From UBA11865 sp041570195 (GTDB lineage Bacteria > Chloroflexota > Anaerolineae > Promineifilales > Promineifilaceae), in the NCBI GenBank assembly GCA_041570195.1, contig JBFFWQ010000010.1:1-64000 (forward strand): 64,000 bases of DNA. The letters are read 5' to 3'. A program made the translations under genes and the position numbers. Numbering within the stretch: position 1 is the first letter of the stretch; each line of letters starts with the position of its first letter. The notes beneath the pieces were generated by a model. It was not told the DNA's origin. It did no database searches and saw nothing but the letters and a program-made list of their open reading frames with translations. Of this stretch, positions 40,433 to 49,674 are shown one piece after another.

Positions 40433-43147
40433 CTAGGCGTCAGGCGCTCGAAGCGCCTGGCGTAACATTTCCGGCACGGCCACCAAGGCCTCTGGTAGCC
40501 TATCAGGATCTCGACCACCGGCTTGCGCCAGCCCGGCCCGACCGCCACCGCCGCCGCCAACCATGCGCGCAACCTGGCCAACCAGGTCGCCGGCTTTCAC
40601 GCCGCGCCCGATCAAATCATCGGTGACGACAGCCACAAGGATGACCCGGTCGCCGGTCACCGCCGATAGGACGGCAACGCCCGTTTGGACCCGATCGCGG
40701 AACCAGTCGGCCATTTCTCTGAGGCCATCCATGTCGGCGACCGATGCCTGAGCGGCCAACAGCGGTACGCCGTCGACATGTGCCATCTGGCCGAGCAACC
40801 GCTCAAATTCGGCGCGGGCTTGCTGGCGACGAAGTTGAGCAATTTCCTTTTGCTGACGCTTGCTATCGGCCAGGATAGCATCCAGGCGCGATTCTATCTC
40901 TTCTGGCGCTGCGTTTAGCTTGCGTGACACACTCTGCAGTTTATTCAGCCCGTCTTGGATCAGGTCATGAGCCCGACGGCCGGTCACGGCCTCCACTCGG
41001 CGCAGACCAGCGCCCACGGCTTCCTCCGTTGTGAAACGGAAAAAGCCAATGTCGCCTGTCGCTCGCACGTGCAGACCGCCACACAGTTCGAAGCTGTAAG
41101 GATCTTTAGCGTCGCCGATCATGATGGTTCGAACAACATCAGCATACTTTTCGCCAAATAGAGCCATCGCCCCAGCATCAATAGCGTCTTTCTGGGGCAT
41201 GTGACCGACCGAGACAGTCGAGTTGGATAAGATAGCGTCGTTGATGGCGGCTTCAATCTTGGCCAGCTCCTGGGCTCCGACGGCCTCGCCGTGCGAGAAA
41301 TCAAAGCGAAGCCGGTCCGGGGCCACTAGCGACCCCTGTTGGGTGACGTGGGAGCCAAGCTCAGCCCTGAGTTCGCGATGCAGAATGTGGGTGGCCGTAT
41401 GATTGCGCCGAATGTCCCAGCGCCGTTGGTCGTCGACGTGCAGGTCGGCTAGTTGACCTACGCCAACGACGCCGCGCTTCACCCGTCCAATGTGAACGAT
41501 CAGGCCGTTAACCGGACTGCCCATATCTTCCACGGCGATCTCGGCGCCGACCGACTTGACGACAATTCGGCCGGTGTCGCTCACTTCGCCACCAGCCTCA
41601 ACATAAAAAGGCGTCGCCGCCGTGATGACCTCTACTTCTTGCCCTTTCTCAGCCCTTTCGACCGCCTTGCCATCAACGACCAAGGCAACGATTTCCGATT
41701 CCATCTTGGCCCCGATGTAAGGGTCATAATCAACACCGCTGGAGGCTAGCCGGCCGTGATGGATGAGTTTGGACATAAGCTCGCCGTACACGCTACTGGC
41801 CGTCTCGTATTCGCGAAAGGCGCCGCTGCCGCTGGCTTCGGCATGTTTGTCCTTCGCTTCTAGATAACCGGCTTCGTCCACAGAGAAGCCGCGTTCGCCA
41901 GCCACATCGCGGGTGATTTCCAGTGGCAAGCCATAGGTGGCGTAGAGATTGAAGGCCACGCCTCCCGGGATCTCATCATCGCCAGAGTGATGCAATTCAG
42001 CCAAAAGGCCGTCTAGTTGGGCCATGGCTGCGTCCAGAGTTCGGTCAAATCGTTCTTCTTCCAGGGTGACTGTATGCCGGATGTGCTCCTGGTTTCTAGC
42101 CAATTCCGGATACACGCCGCCCATTTGCTCGATCGCCACTTGAGCTATTTCCGCCAGGAATGGCCCGCTGAAACCTATCGATCGGCCGAAACGGGCTGCT
42201 CTGCGAATGACCATGCGTAGCACATAACCCCGGCCCACATTGCCGGGCAGCACGCCATCAGCGATCATGAAAGCCGCAGCTCGACCATGATCGGCGATCA
42301 CACGATATCCGGTTTCGTGCGCCTGTCTGTCCTCATCATCATCAACCAATAGCTCTTGGACGCGATCCATGAGCGGCAGAAAAAGGTCGGTGTCGTAGTT
42401 AACCGGCTGCTGTTCGATCACCGCCGTGATTCGCTCCAGGCCCAGTCCTGTGTCGACGCCTGGCTTCGGCAGAGGAGTACGGCTGCCATCCTCATGCTGA
42501 TTGAACTGCATGAACACCAAGTTCCAGATCTCCAGCCATCGGCCGCAATCATTGTCCAGCATAACGCTGCAACTATCCTCTTTGCAAGTGCAGTGTTCCG
42601 GGCCCCAATCATAATGGACTTCGCTGGTAGGCCCGCATGGGCCAACATCACCCATCATCCAAAAGTTGGTCTTATCGCCCATGCGTACTACGCGATCGGG
42701 AGGGACGCCGATTTGTTCAACCCATATCTGGTATGCGTCCTCGTCGTCCACGTGAACTGTGTAGTACAGTCGATCGGCCGGTATTTCGCAGACGGTGGTT
42801 AGGAATTCATAAGCGTAACGAATGGCGCCTTCCTTGAAGTAATCGCCAAAGGAAAAATTACCGAGCATCTCAAAGAACGTATGATGCCGCGGCGACGGAC
42901 CGACGTTTTCAAGATCATTGTGCTTGCCCTGCACGCGCATACACTTCTGCGACGATGCGGCCCGACTATAGGTGCGCATTTCGCGCCCAAGGAAGGTGTC
43001 GACGAACTGATTCATTCCAGCGTTAGTGAAGAGTAGCGTCGGATTGTCATATACGGGTAGAGGTGAACTGGGCACAACCCGGTGGCCCATCTCCTCAAAG
43101 AAATCTAAGAATGCTTGGCGCGCTTCGGCGCTATTGAGCGGTTTCAT
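40433..43147 (-). CDS. alaS: Alanine--tRNA ligase
   Basis: Charges tRNA-Ala. 904 residues, full length. The class II aminoacylation core (about 1-260) has FLDFFEEMGHRVVPSSPL and the FTNAGMNQF motif. The editing domain carries the zinc-binding NHTATHILHRELR (HxxxH) and CGGLHVRATGDI (CxxxH). The C-terminal DHHA1 domain has a Gly-rich end, VGGGGGGRAGLAQAGG. AAGGGAAGTAC directly precedes ATG 43147. A consensus promoter TTGACA-17-TACAAT lies upstream. It begins the long minus-strand run that ends at miaB. Confidence 0.98.
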   Translation of the reverse strand: MKPLNSAEARQAFLDFFEEMGHRVVPSSPLPVYDNPTLLFTNAGMNQFVDTFLGREMRTYSRAASSQKCMRVQGKHNDLENVGPSPRHHTFFEMLGNFSFGDYFKEGAIRYAYEFLTTVCEIPADRLYYTVHVDDEDAYQIWVEQIGVPPDRVVRMGDKTNFWMMGDVGPCGPTSEVHYDWGPEHCTCKEDSCSVMLDNDCGRWLEIWNLVFMQFNQHEDGSRTPLPKPGVDTGLGLERITAVIEQQPVNYDTDLFLPLMDRVQELLVDDDEDRQAHETGYRVIADHGRAAAFMIADGVLPGNVGRGYVLRMVIRRAARFGRSIGFSGPFLAEIAQVAIEQMGGVYPELARNQEHIRHTVTLEEERFDRTLDAAMAQLDGLLAELHHSGDDEIPGGVAFNLYATYGLPLEITRDVAGERGFSVDEAGYLEAKDKHAEASGSGAFREYETASSVYGELMSKLIHHGRLASSGVDYDPYIGAKMESEIVALVVDGKAVERAEKGQEVEVITAATPFYVEAGGEVSDTGRIVVKSVGAEIAVEDMGSPVNGLIVHIGRVKRGVVGVGQLADLHVDDQRRWDIRRNHTATHILHRELRAELGSHVTQQGSLVAPDRLRFDFSHGEAVGAQELAKIEAAINDAILSNSTVSVGHMPQKDAIDAGAMALFGEKYADVVRTIMIGDAKDPYSFELCGGLHVRATGDIGFFRFTTEEAVGAGLRRVEAVTGRRAHDLIQDGLNKLQSVSRKLNAAPEEIESRLDAILADSKRQQKEIAQLRRQQARAEFERLLGQMAHVDGVPLLAAQASVADMDGLREMADWFRDRVQTGVAVLSAVTGDRVILVAVVTDDLIGRGVKAGDLVGQVARMVGGGGGGRAGLAQAGGRDPDRLPEALVAVPEMLRQALRAPDA

Positions 43148-43179
43148 GTACTTCCCTTACAAGGCCGATATGAGGGGCG

Positions 43180-43208
43180 ATTGTACGGTAGGCATTTGGC
43201 CATGTCAA
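43180..43208 (-). promoter_or_regulatory. Promoter of alaS
   Basis: On the minus strand, -35 TTGACA (43203-43208, perfect), a 17-bp spacer and -10 TACAAT (43180-43185). Transcription would start about 25 nt before the alaS ATG. It is the best consensus promoter for the long minus-strand gene run. Confidence 0.75.
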
Positions 43209-43311
43209 TCGACCGGAATGGGCAGATCTAGTAGAATTAAGTTATTATCAAGATCGTGGAGAAATCGCTACTTGTCCGCTGGCGTAGACCTCGTTTCGTG
43301 AGGTTCCATAC

Positions 43312-45552
43312 GTGAAGAGAAAGGTACTGCCAGTCATAATCATCGCCTTCAGTCTGATGGTGGTCTCTGGCCTGATCCAGGCTGCCCAGCTTCAGGTCGA
43401 AATCGCTGGCCGTTCGCCGGTGCCGGCCGATAAAGAATCGGTTGCTTCTGGCGTCTCCTTCACGGTTGATCCACTGATCCAGGGGCGCTTCGCTCAAGCG
43501 GGCGAGACCGCCGAATTTGAAGTAACTGTAGTCAACACAGGCAGCTCACCAACAGATACCTATGAACTCGAGGCCAGTTCCACCTGGCCGGCCGTGCTTT
43601 ACGGTCCAGACGGTAGCACGCCCCTGATTGATACCAACGGCAGCGGCACTGTGGACACCGGCATTGTAATATCCGGCCAGGCATTTACGATCAAGGCCAG
43701 GGTTGAAACACCTCCGGATGAAGTCATCGGCGACGAAAACATGGTCGAGTTGACCATCACCTCGTCCATCAGCCCGTCTTTGATCACAACAACCGTCATG
43801 CAAGGGGCCATACCGGCGCCATTCGTTCAGACCTTGTACGAGCACTCCAACGAGGCCATGAGTTTGATCATGTCGCAGCCGAATGGCGCATGGCAACAAC
43901 AGACAACCCCTGATTCATGGTTTGACGAAGAAAATCGATTTCCCGAATTAGCTGTGGCTGAGACTTTCTCAGGCTATGTATATGCATGGACTCGCTGGTG
44001 GGTTCCAGGCACCCTCTGGGTAAGCGAGGTGGAGTATACACTCACCGACAAGGCCGGCTTGAACCAAACCCAGTTGACAAAGGTGGCGGACCATTCTAAA
44101 GCCGGCTTGAATACATATGACGAGGCGCCGGCCGTGGCCGTGGCACCTGACGGAAGAATTGGCATTGCTTGGTATCGAAGCATCGTGCAAAATGAGCTCA
44201 CTGAGAACCGGGCCCAGAACGACAATGTGTACCTGGTCATTTTGGATCCGGCCGGCAATCCGATCACTGAATCCATCAATCTCACCCGCAACCATGAGTG
44301 GTGGAGCCAGAATTCACCTGCTATTGAAGTTCCGCGCTTCAGAGCGCCACGCATCGCCGCCACTCGGGACAATCACTTCTTGGTCGCCTGGGAAAGCAAG
44401 GTGATGAGCTATACGGGGTCTATAACAATTCCGGTCGACTTAAATGACATTTACTATACTGTTTACGACACTGACGGCTTAACGGCGACCAACGTGGTCA
44501 ATTTGACGAGTAATGTGCTTGGGCAGGACATGGGCTCCATCAGGCCGGCCGTTTCAAGCGCCGGCGCTGATCGTATTCTGTTATCGTGGAATCAGCGAAG
44601 ACCACGCGAGCAGGGTGGCGACGATATCTTCTTTACAGTGATTGACAGTAGCGGTTCGACGATCGAGGCGCCTACCAAACTATCTGGTAAGTCAGATAAC
44701 GAAAATGGACTGGTTGATTGGTCGAACTTCGATGTCGTGGAACTCTCAGATGGTGACTTCATCGCCGCCTGGCAGGCGTATGGATGTGAAGATTACCCGG
44801 CCGATACTCCAAGGCTTCGCTACGCTATCATAAAAGGCGCCAACTATAATCGGGCCGGACCTCCAACCTGCCTGCCCCCTCGCAGGCAAGTCGGTGAGCC
44901 AACTATTGTGGCCGTGGGAGGAGATGAGGGTATCTCTCTGGTTGCGGACAATGAGGGCCGAGCTATTCTAACCTGGACGGACAGGGCCGCCAGGGATACC
45001 GAGAAGCGACAGAAACTCTACTACGCACTAATAGACGGCAACCGCAAACTGGACACGTATCCAATGGTATTCCATCAGAACGCCCCGGGTGACGACGAGT
45101 TATCCACGGGGCTTCAGGGATATGGCAGCGCCCCGCGCATCTACATCGACGCAGCCATTGCCTTGGATGCGCCAAGGTTCACCGGCGGCGTCAGCCAGGC
45201 GGCCGAATTTGATATCAACTATAGCAACTTGGGCGTGGTGACCGGCACGAACCTCGCCATTACCCTTGCCCTTGATCCCGGCCTGACCTATCAGTCTGAC
45301 AACGCTCCGATAGCACCTAGCATTCAAGGATCCGACGTCATCTGGAATCTTCCGCAATTGCGTTCCTTGGAGCATGAATCATTCAGCGTGGAGGTTATAG
45401 TCAGCGACTCGGTCAGCATCCCCCACAGCTTCCCTCTGACTGCCACCATTACGGTCAGTGGTACCGAAGCTAGCCTGGCCAATAATATCGACCGGGCCTG
45501 GCTGGTCGTGGCGCGACCCCTATACTTGCCTATGATCATCAAATCGGAGTAA
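43312..45552 (+). CDS. Secreted multidomain beta protein with DUF11/CARDB-like domains
   Basis: 746 residues. Sec signal peptide (about 1-26, hydrophobic VIIIAFSLMVVSGLIQA). The N-terminal Ig-like domain (about 55-165: FAQAGETAEFEVTVVNTGSSPTDTYEL) and a C-terminal DUF11-like domain (about 620-730: FDINYSNLGVVTGTNLAITLALDPGL, SLANNIDRAWL) flank a central region with recurrent W/AVA..DGRI..aW strands, which looks like a propeller of exported Asp-box or integrin-like type. The protein ends in YLPMIIKSE; a similar hydrophobic LP tail ends many exported Chloroflexota proteins in my recollection. The start is GTG 43312, 8 nt after GAGG. It diverges from alaS. Function unknown, probably surface-bound. 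Confidence 0.8.
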   Translation: MKRKVLPVIIIAFSLMVVSGLIQAAQLQVEIAGRSPVPADKESVASGVSFTVDPLIQGRFAQAGETAEFEVTVVNTGSSPTDTYELEASSTWPAVLYGPDGSTPLIDTNGSGTVDTGIVISGQAFTIKARVETPPDEVIGDENMVELTITSSISPSLITTTVMQGAIPAPFVQTLYEHSNEAMSLIMSQPNGAWQQQTTPDSWFDEENRFPELAVAETFSGYVYAWTRWWVPGTLWVSEVEYTLTDKAGLNQTQLTKVADHSKAGLNTYDEAPAVAVAPDGRIGIAWYRSIVQNELTENRAQNDNVYLVILDPAGNPITESINLTRNHEWWSQNSPAIEVPRFRAPRIAATRDNHFLVAWESKVMSYTGSITIPVDLNDIYYTVYDTDGLTATNVVNLTSNVLGQDMGSIRPAVSSAGADRILLSWNQRRPREQGGDDIFFTVIDSSGSTIEAPTKLSGKSDNENGLVDWSNFDVVELSDGDFIAAWQAYGCEDYPADTPRLRYAIIKGANYNRAGPPTCLPPRRQVGEPTIVAVGGDEGISLVADNEGRAILTWTDRAARDTEKRQKLYYALIDGNRKLDTYPMVFHQNAPGDDELSTGLQGYGSAPRIYIDAAIALDAPRFTGGVSQAAEFDINYSNLGVVTGTNLAITLALDPGLTYQSDNAPIAPSIQGSDVIWNLPQLRSLEHESFSVEVIVSDSVSIPHSFPLTATITVSGTEASLANNIDRAWLVVARPLYLPMIIKSE

Positions 45553-45636
45553 CGTTGGATCCGAGACCTGAAATATCTGCCCGACTTGGCGAGTTCCTTC
45601 ATGCCTCCAGGAAGACTCCAGCAGGGCGGCCTGTGT

Positions 45637-46845
45637 TTAAGTCGGCGCCTCATCTAATGGCGGCGCAAAGGCGAGAAAGTCAGTCGCAAACCGCCGGCCG
45701 TATTCTTCAAGCAACGCTTCAATCCGCTCTTGGCTGGGCGAAACTACGATGATGCCGGCATGGTTCTTCTTGTTCAGCCGCCAGGCGACTTCCGGATCGT
45801 CATAGGCCGAAGTGTCCGGATACTCCTGGCGGGCTAGGCAAATCAAAACGCCCGCGTATTCTTGACTGGCCGAAGGCGGCTGGTAGGCAATGTTCAGGAT
45901 ATCGGCTAGCTCGATTGCCGCCCACTCGGCCCAAAGATTCACACCCGTGGCATGCAGCACCAACTCGGAGATATTGGCGCCTCCGACCCGTGCGGCCGTC
46001 TCTAGGAAATAGAACCGGCCATCATCCGCGCCCTTGATGAACTCTGTGTGAGTTACACCCCGGACCATACCCAGCGCCACCATCAAATCCTTATTTAGGG
46101 CCCTCAGCTCGCGCGCCTCGTTTGAGTCGCGTTCAATCGTGCGGCTGATGAAAACGCCGCCTTCGTGTGAAACGGCCAGCAGCGGCTGCCAGTATCGATG
46201 AACTTCGGCAAAAACTACCTCTCTTTCGGAAATAATAGCATCAACATGGAAGACATCGCCCTCTACAAATCTCTCGAGGACATAGTAGGAGGCCTTGTCG
46301 GCCAACCCATCCAGTAGCCGCCACAATTCCTGCTCGGAGTACACTTTGCTAATTCCCATGGCGCCAGCCTGGGATCTGGGTTTCAGGACCCAGGGCGGGC
46401 TGTTATCGGCGATGTAGGCGCCAATCTCTTGGTGATTGATGACCGCAGTGAACTCTGGCACCAAGATACCTTTATCCTTCGCCTGCACGCGCATCGCCAG
46501 CTTATCGCGAAAATAGCGCGCGGTGGTATCACCCATACCAGGTATTCGCAGATGCTCCCGCAGCGAAGCGGCCGTCTCCACGTCGAAATCATCCAAGGCG
46601 ACGACCCGATCGATCTTGCGTTCCCTGGCCAGGTAACTGACGGCGTGCGTGACATCGGGCTGCCGTGAGATATCGGGCATCAAGAAGCGCTCATCTATGA
46701 CATCTTTCGGCCAATCCTCGTCTGCCAACCTCTCCTTGGTGAGAAGCATGACATGACAACCCTGCTGCTTGCAGGCGATCATGAAATCGGCGCCCTTGAA
46801 ATAGCTGGCCAGGCACAGGACGTTAATTGTTCGCTCTACAGTCAC
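45637..46845 (-). CDS. ATP-grasp domain carboxylate-amine ligase-like enzyme
   Basis: 402 residues. N-terminal pre-ATP-grasp Rossmann region (INVLCLASYFKGADFMIACKQQGCHVMLL), then an ATP-grasp domain (about 110-310) with PWVLKPRSQAGAMGISKV (ATP-binding Lys), YYVLERFVEGDVFHVDAI and the metal-binding THTEFIKGADDGRFYFLETAARVGG. Related to PurK/carbamoyl-phosphate synthase-like ligases that join a carboxylate to an amine or thiol. The substrate is unknown, and no partner biosynthetic genes are nearby. The start is GTG 46845, 8-9 nt after a strong GGGAGGTG. Confidence 0.88.
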   Translation of the reverse strand: MTVERTINVLCLASYFKGADFMIACKQQGCHVMLLTKERLADEDWPKDVIDERFLMPDISRQPDVTHAVSYLARERKIDRVVALDDFDVETAASLREHLRIPGMGDTTARYFRDKLAMRVQAKDKGILVPEFTAVINHQEIGAYIADNSPPWVLKPRSQAGAMGISKVYSEQELWRLLDGLADKASYYVLERFVEGDVFHVDAIISEREVVFAEVHRYWQPLLAVSHEGGVFISRTIERDSNEARELRALNKDLMVALGMVRGVTHTEFIKGADDGRFYFLETAARVGGANISELVLHATGVNLWAEWAAIELADILNIAYQPPSASQEYAGVLICLARQEYPDTSAYDDPEVAWRLNKKNHAGIIVVSPSQERIEALLEEYGRRFATDFLAFAPPLDEAPT

Positions 46846-46972
46846 TCTGAAACACCTCCCGGTTGATTCTACGGGATTCTATTCTAGCACTGAACTGTCA
46901 GGCCCGTCCAAGGACAGGCATTGAGCAACGTGGAGAGAAGTCCAGGGGCGACATTATGCGCGAGGCAGCGAT

Positions 46973-47001
46973 TTGACAATATAGAACATATGTGCTATTT
47001 T
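46973..47001 (+). promoter_or_regulatory. Promoter of the 47.1 kb membrane protein gene
   Basis: -35 TTGACA (46973-46978, perfect), a 17-bp spacer and -10 TATTTT (46996-47001) with an upstream TG (TGTGCTATTTT), an extended -10. Confidence 0.6.
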
Positions 47002-47075
47002 GGTCTTTACTACGTTAGAAGATGACCGCCAGAGTTTCGCTCGACAATATTTGCTAGACGAATAGGAGAAACAAC

Positions 47076-47891
47076 ATGAGAAATAGCAATTCGATGCCCC
47101 GTGTACCAGGTCCAGATCTGAGCAAATTGACGGGAACGGCGCTGCGCATGCCGCGCCATTTCTTGCTTGGCCTGATTCTGATATTCGCGTTGCTGGCCTT
47201 CGAGATGTTCAATTTCGATACAACCCGTTTTGCCCTGGAAAGCTTGTTGGGCGATGTACGCTTTGCCGGTATCGCTTGGGCCACTATCCTGGCCATTGCA
47301 TTTTGCGCCATAGACTTCGCCGGCCTGGGTCGGCTGTTCACTCCCGAAAGGGGCCGCGACGAACCAAAGGAGATGTGGTATCTCACCGGCGCCTGGCTTT
47401 TGGGCGCGACCATGAACGCAGTCATGACCTGGTGGGCCGTCTCCACCGTATTGCTTGGCCACGATCTGGGGAATGAAGTACTGAGCCGCGAGCAGCTATT
47501 GCACATTGTCCCCGTATTTGTCGCCATCCTGGTTTGGCTTACGCGAATCCTTTTTATTGGCGCTGTGACGATGGCCGGCGAACGGCTTTTGCACGGCCAT
47601 GACAACTCGGGGGGCCGGCCCAAATCTATCGCCGGCCAGACGCAGAAGCCAGCCGGACGGCAACAAGGCCCGCATCCAGCACCCACGCGAGCCGGGGCCG
47701 TCCAGCAAAGTAAAGAGACCGCTGTGGAGCCGACGCCGTTCGAATCAGGCGCCACCAAGCCATCGGCCGCCAAACCAAAGGGCAACGGACAGCCGACCAG
47801 GGTCAACCGGCGACCACCCCGCCCACGCCCCAGCAACGTGAAACGCCCTGGATACGGCAATGTCCAGGCCAGCAACCGCGTTCGCTGGTAA
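47076..47891 (+). CDS. Four-helix membrane protein with basic, disordered C-terminus, function unknown
   Basis: 271 residues. Hydrophobic helices lie at about 28-45, 65-88, 108-130 and 148-170. The remaining ~90 residues are Pro/Arg/Gly/Gln-rich and probably disordered (RPPRPRPSNVKRPGYG). AGGAGAAACAAC precedes ATG 47076, so the start is firm. An equally long frame on the opposite strand (47054-47899) is open but lacks an SD and hydrophobic order, so this strand is preferred. No family recognised. Confidence 0.75.
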   Translation: MRNSNSMPRVPGPDLSKLTGTALRMPRHFLLGLILIFALLAFEMFNFDTTRFALESLLGDVRFAGIAWATILAIAFCAIDFAGLGRLFTPERGRDEPKEMWYLTGAWLLGATMNAVMTWWAVSTVLLGHDLGNEVLSREQLLHIVPVFVAILVWLTRILFIGAVTMAGERLLHGHDNSGGRPKSIAGQTQKPAGRQQGPHPAPTRAGAVQQSKETAVEPTPFESGATKPSAAKPKGNGQPTRVNRRPPRPRPSNVKRPGYGNVQASNRVRW

Positions 47892-47956
47892 CGGAGCAAT
47901 CTTCATTGCAGTCCCATTTGTCTGAAGTGGGCCATTCCTATCGGCGTGTTGGAAAG

Positions 47957-49237
47957 CTATGAATCAGGCGTGACGGCCGTCTCGGCGATCTCAGGAGTCG
48001 GTTCGGCCGGCGGTCCCGGGGTTGGTGTCTTGAAGGGTTCAGTTACGATTTCGACGGACATCAGTTGACCACCCTGAACGCTGACCGGTAGTTTATAGAC
48101 TGTGCCCTGCAATTCTACGTACAACTCGTACTCGCCTGGTTTCAAATCGGCCAGGACGAAGTTCTCGGCCAGGGACTCATCCGGGTTAATCAGGTCTTCA
48201 GGATCGCCAAGGTACGTCCAGCTGGTTTGGGACTCAGTGCCCTCGGAGCGGCCGACCGCGGTTACCGTCACGCCTTGCCATGGTCGGCCCTCCGGATCGA
48301 CCAATCGCCCGGCGATCAAGCCGCGCGTAGCCGGCGGTTGCAGCCAAAGGAACGGATTACGCGTCGCGCCAAACTCATTTGATCCAACTCGAACTTCGAA
48401 ATGCAAATGCGGCAGCCGCGCCGCCCCGCCGAAGCCGACTTCGGCCACTTGCTGGCCTCGGTTGACCCGTTCGCCTGGTCGAACGGTCATATTTAGGACG
48501 TGACCATAAACTGCGTAGACCGGTTGGGTCCGCCAGCGCTGGTCTAGCTCGATGACTACCAGATGCCCGTACCAATCACAGCGCCAGCCAAACAAACGCC
48601 AGGCATCCTCTCCGGCGACGATTACTGTGCCGTCAGCCGCTGCCAGGACCGGCGTGCCCAGCGGCTCAGCTGCGTCGATACCATTATGCAACAAGTAGCG
48701 TCCCCCGGCGTCGTAGCCGTATGGCAACCAATCTGTGTAGAGGAGCCGCCCGCCTCCCGGCAAGGGCTTATCCAGCCAGAGATGTTTCTCTGGCTCAGCA
48801 TCCGGGGCCGGCCAACGCCGCGCATCGAGGTAGAAATGGCGGTAGTCAGGCTTGGCAGGCGGCGGATCTGGACAGGTACGGTCTACCGGATCGTTGGCCT
48901 CCAGAACAGCTACCGTGGCCGTGATATCAACGGTGGGCGAAGGCTTGACAGCCACAGTTGGGCTGGGCGTGAAGCTCGCCGTAGGCGTCGACGTCGGGCG
49001 GGTCGTGGCCGTTGGCGGCGGAAGAGCAGTCGCCGTTAGGCTGGGTAGCAAAGTCGCGGGACGTGAGGCAGTTGTCGTGATCGTCGGCCGTACGGCACTC
49101 GTCGCTTCAGCCGTGACTAGAATTCCGCCAGGTGTCGTGTCAGGCACGTTGCCGGCCGCAGGCCGGCAGGCAGCCAGGATCATCACGCCGATGGCAAGTA
49201 AGAACAGCAGGGGGTCATGGTTAGTTCGGAAACGCAT
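47957..49237 (-). CDS. M23-family metallopeptidase lipoprotein
   Basis: 426 residues. Lipoprotein signal with lipobox LAAC near residue 24; a long Thr/Pro/Ala-rich linker (about 28-110); an M23 (lysostaphin-type) endopeptidase domain (about 150-300) with zinc ligands in HNGIDAAEPLG and the catalytic pair in HLHFEVRVG; and a C-terminal beta-sandwich of the carboxypeptidase-regulatory kind (GRLVDPEGRPWQGVTVTAVG). The linker TPTASFTPSPTVAVKPSP is typical of surface proteins in this genome. It should cut peptidoglycan cross-links outside the membrane. It lies divergent from the valS T-box. Confidence 0.9.
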   Translation of the reverse strand: MRFRTNHDPLLFLLAIGVMILAACRPAAGNVPDTTPGGILVTAEATSAVRPTITTTASRPATLLPSLTATALPPPTATTRPTSTPTASFTPSPTVAVKPSPTVDITATVAVLEANDPVDRTCPDPPPAKPDYRHFYLDARRWPAPDAEPEKHLWLDKPLPGGGRLLYTDWLPYGYDAGGRYLLHNGIDAAEPLGTPVLAAADGTVIVAGEDAWRLFGWRCDWYGHLVVIELDQRWRTQPVYAVYGHVLNMTVRPGERVNRGQQVAEVGFGGAARLPHLHFEVRVGSNEFGATRNPFLWLQPPATRGLIAGRLVDPEGRPWQGVTVTAVGRSEGTESQTSWTYLGDPEDLINPDESLAENFVLADLKPGEYELYVELQGTVYKLPVSVQGGQLMSVEIVTEPFKTPTPGPPAEPTPEIAETAVTPDS

Positions 49238-49297
49238 TATATGCTGATAATCAATGGAGATCTATTGTCCGCGCCCGCCGTCTGGCGGTCAAGGAGT

Positions 49298-49326
49298 TTG
49301 AGCCTGTTTGTCTGATCGATTATAAT
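49298..49326 (+). promoter_or_regulatory. Promoter of the valS T-box leader
   Basis: -35 TTGAGC (49298-49303), a 17-bp spacer and -10 TATAAT (49321-49326, perfect). The predicted start near 49333 gives a leader of about 340 nt before valS. Confidence 0.75.
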
Positions 49327-49332
49327 GCTGGT

Positions 49333-49640
49333 GATTCATGGTACTCTCCACTGGGAGGAGTAAGTTGACACCGTTCTGCGAGAGAAGAAGAGGGCATGGT
49401 TGCAAACACTTGCCAGGACATGGCCCACTGAACGCCGCCCGGATTGACTGCTGAAGAAATCGCAAGTCGCCTAACTTGCGACCGGTGAGAGTAGAACGGC
49501 ACGGGATGGCCGGTTTTAGTTGCGCCTGATGATGGCCAGGAAAGGAGCACGTTTGGCCAGTAATGGGCGGCGAAATGAGGAGGTACCGCTGAAGGTCCTA
49601 GTGACCCTTTCGTCCTCTTTGTGGACGAGAGGGTCTTTTT
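49333..49640 (+). promoter_or_regulatory. T-box riboswitch (tRNA-sensing leader) of valS
   Basis: About 310 nt of structured leader between the promoter and valS. Recognisable parts, in order: GGAGTA (AGTA box) near 49357-49362, CGAGAGA (AG bulge region) near 49379-49385, a distal-loop-like GGTTGC near 49398, a perfect hairpin CGCAAGT/ACTTGCG (49461-49480), and the T-box motif GAGGAGGTACCGC at 49577-49589. The last can compete with the terminator at 49603-49635 through CGTCCTC. The acceptor-pairing bulge reads AGGT, not the usual TGGN; its last base, T, still fits the A73 discriminator of tRNA-Val. I could not assign the specifier codon with confidence. Uncharged tRNA-Val should permit read-through into valS. 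Confidence 0.8.
49603..49640 (+). terminator. T-box-controlled intrinsic terminator before valS
   Basis: GACCCTTTCGTCC (49603-49615) pairs with GGACGAGAGGGTC (49623-49635) over 13 bp with one G-U, followed by TTTTT. It is the terminator arm that the T-box antiterminator competes with. Confidence 0.85.
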
Positions 49641-49674
49641 GTTGGCCCGGTTGGGGCCTAGAAGGGGTACGTTG

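Noticed and set aside
47054..47899. A 281-codon minus-strand frame fully antisense to the 47.1 kb membrane protein.
   Set aside because: The plus-strand frame has a strong SD, a consensus promoter and ordered hydrophobic helices; the antisense frame has none of these and is Arg/Pro/Ser-rich like GC-driven shadows.
49571..49640. A plain attenuator instead of a T-box upstream of valS.
   Set aside because: The GAGGAGGTACCGC motif, AGTA/AGAGA elements upstream and a competing terminator together fit a T-box much better; no leader peptide rich in Val codons is seen.
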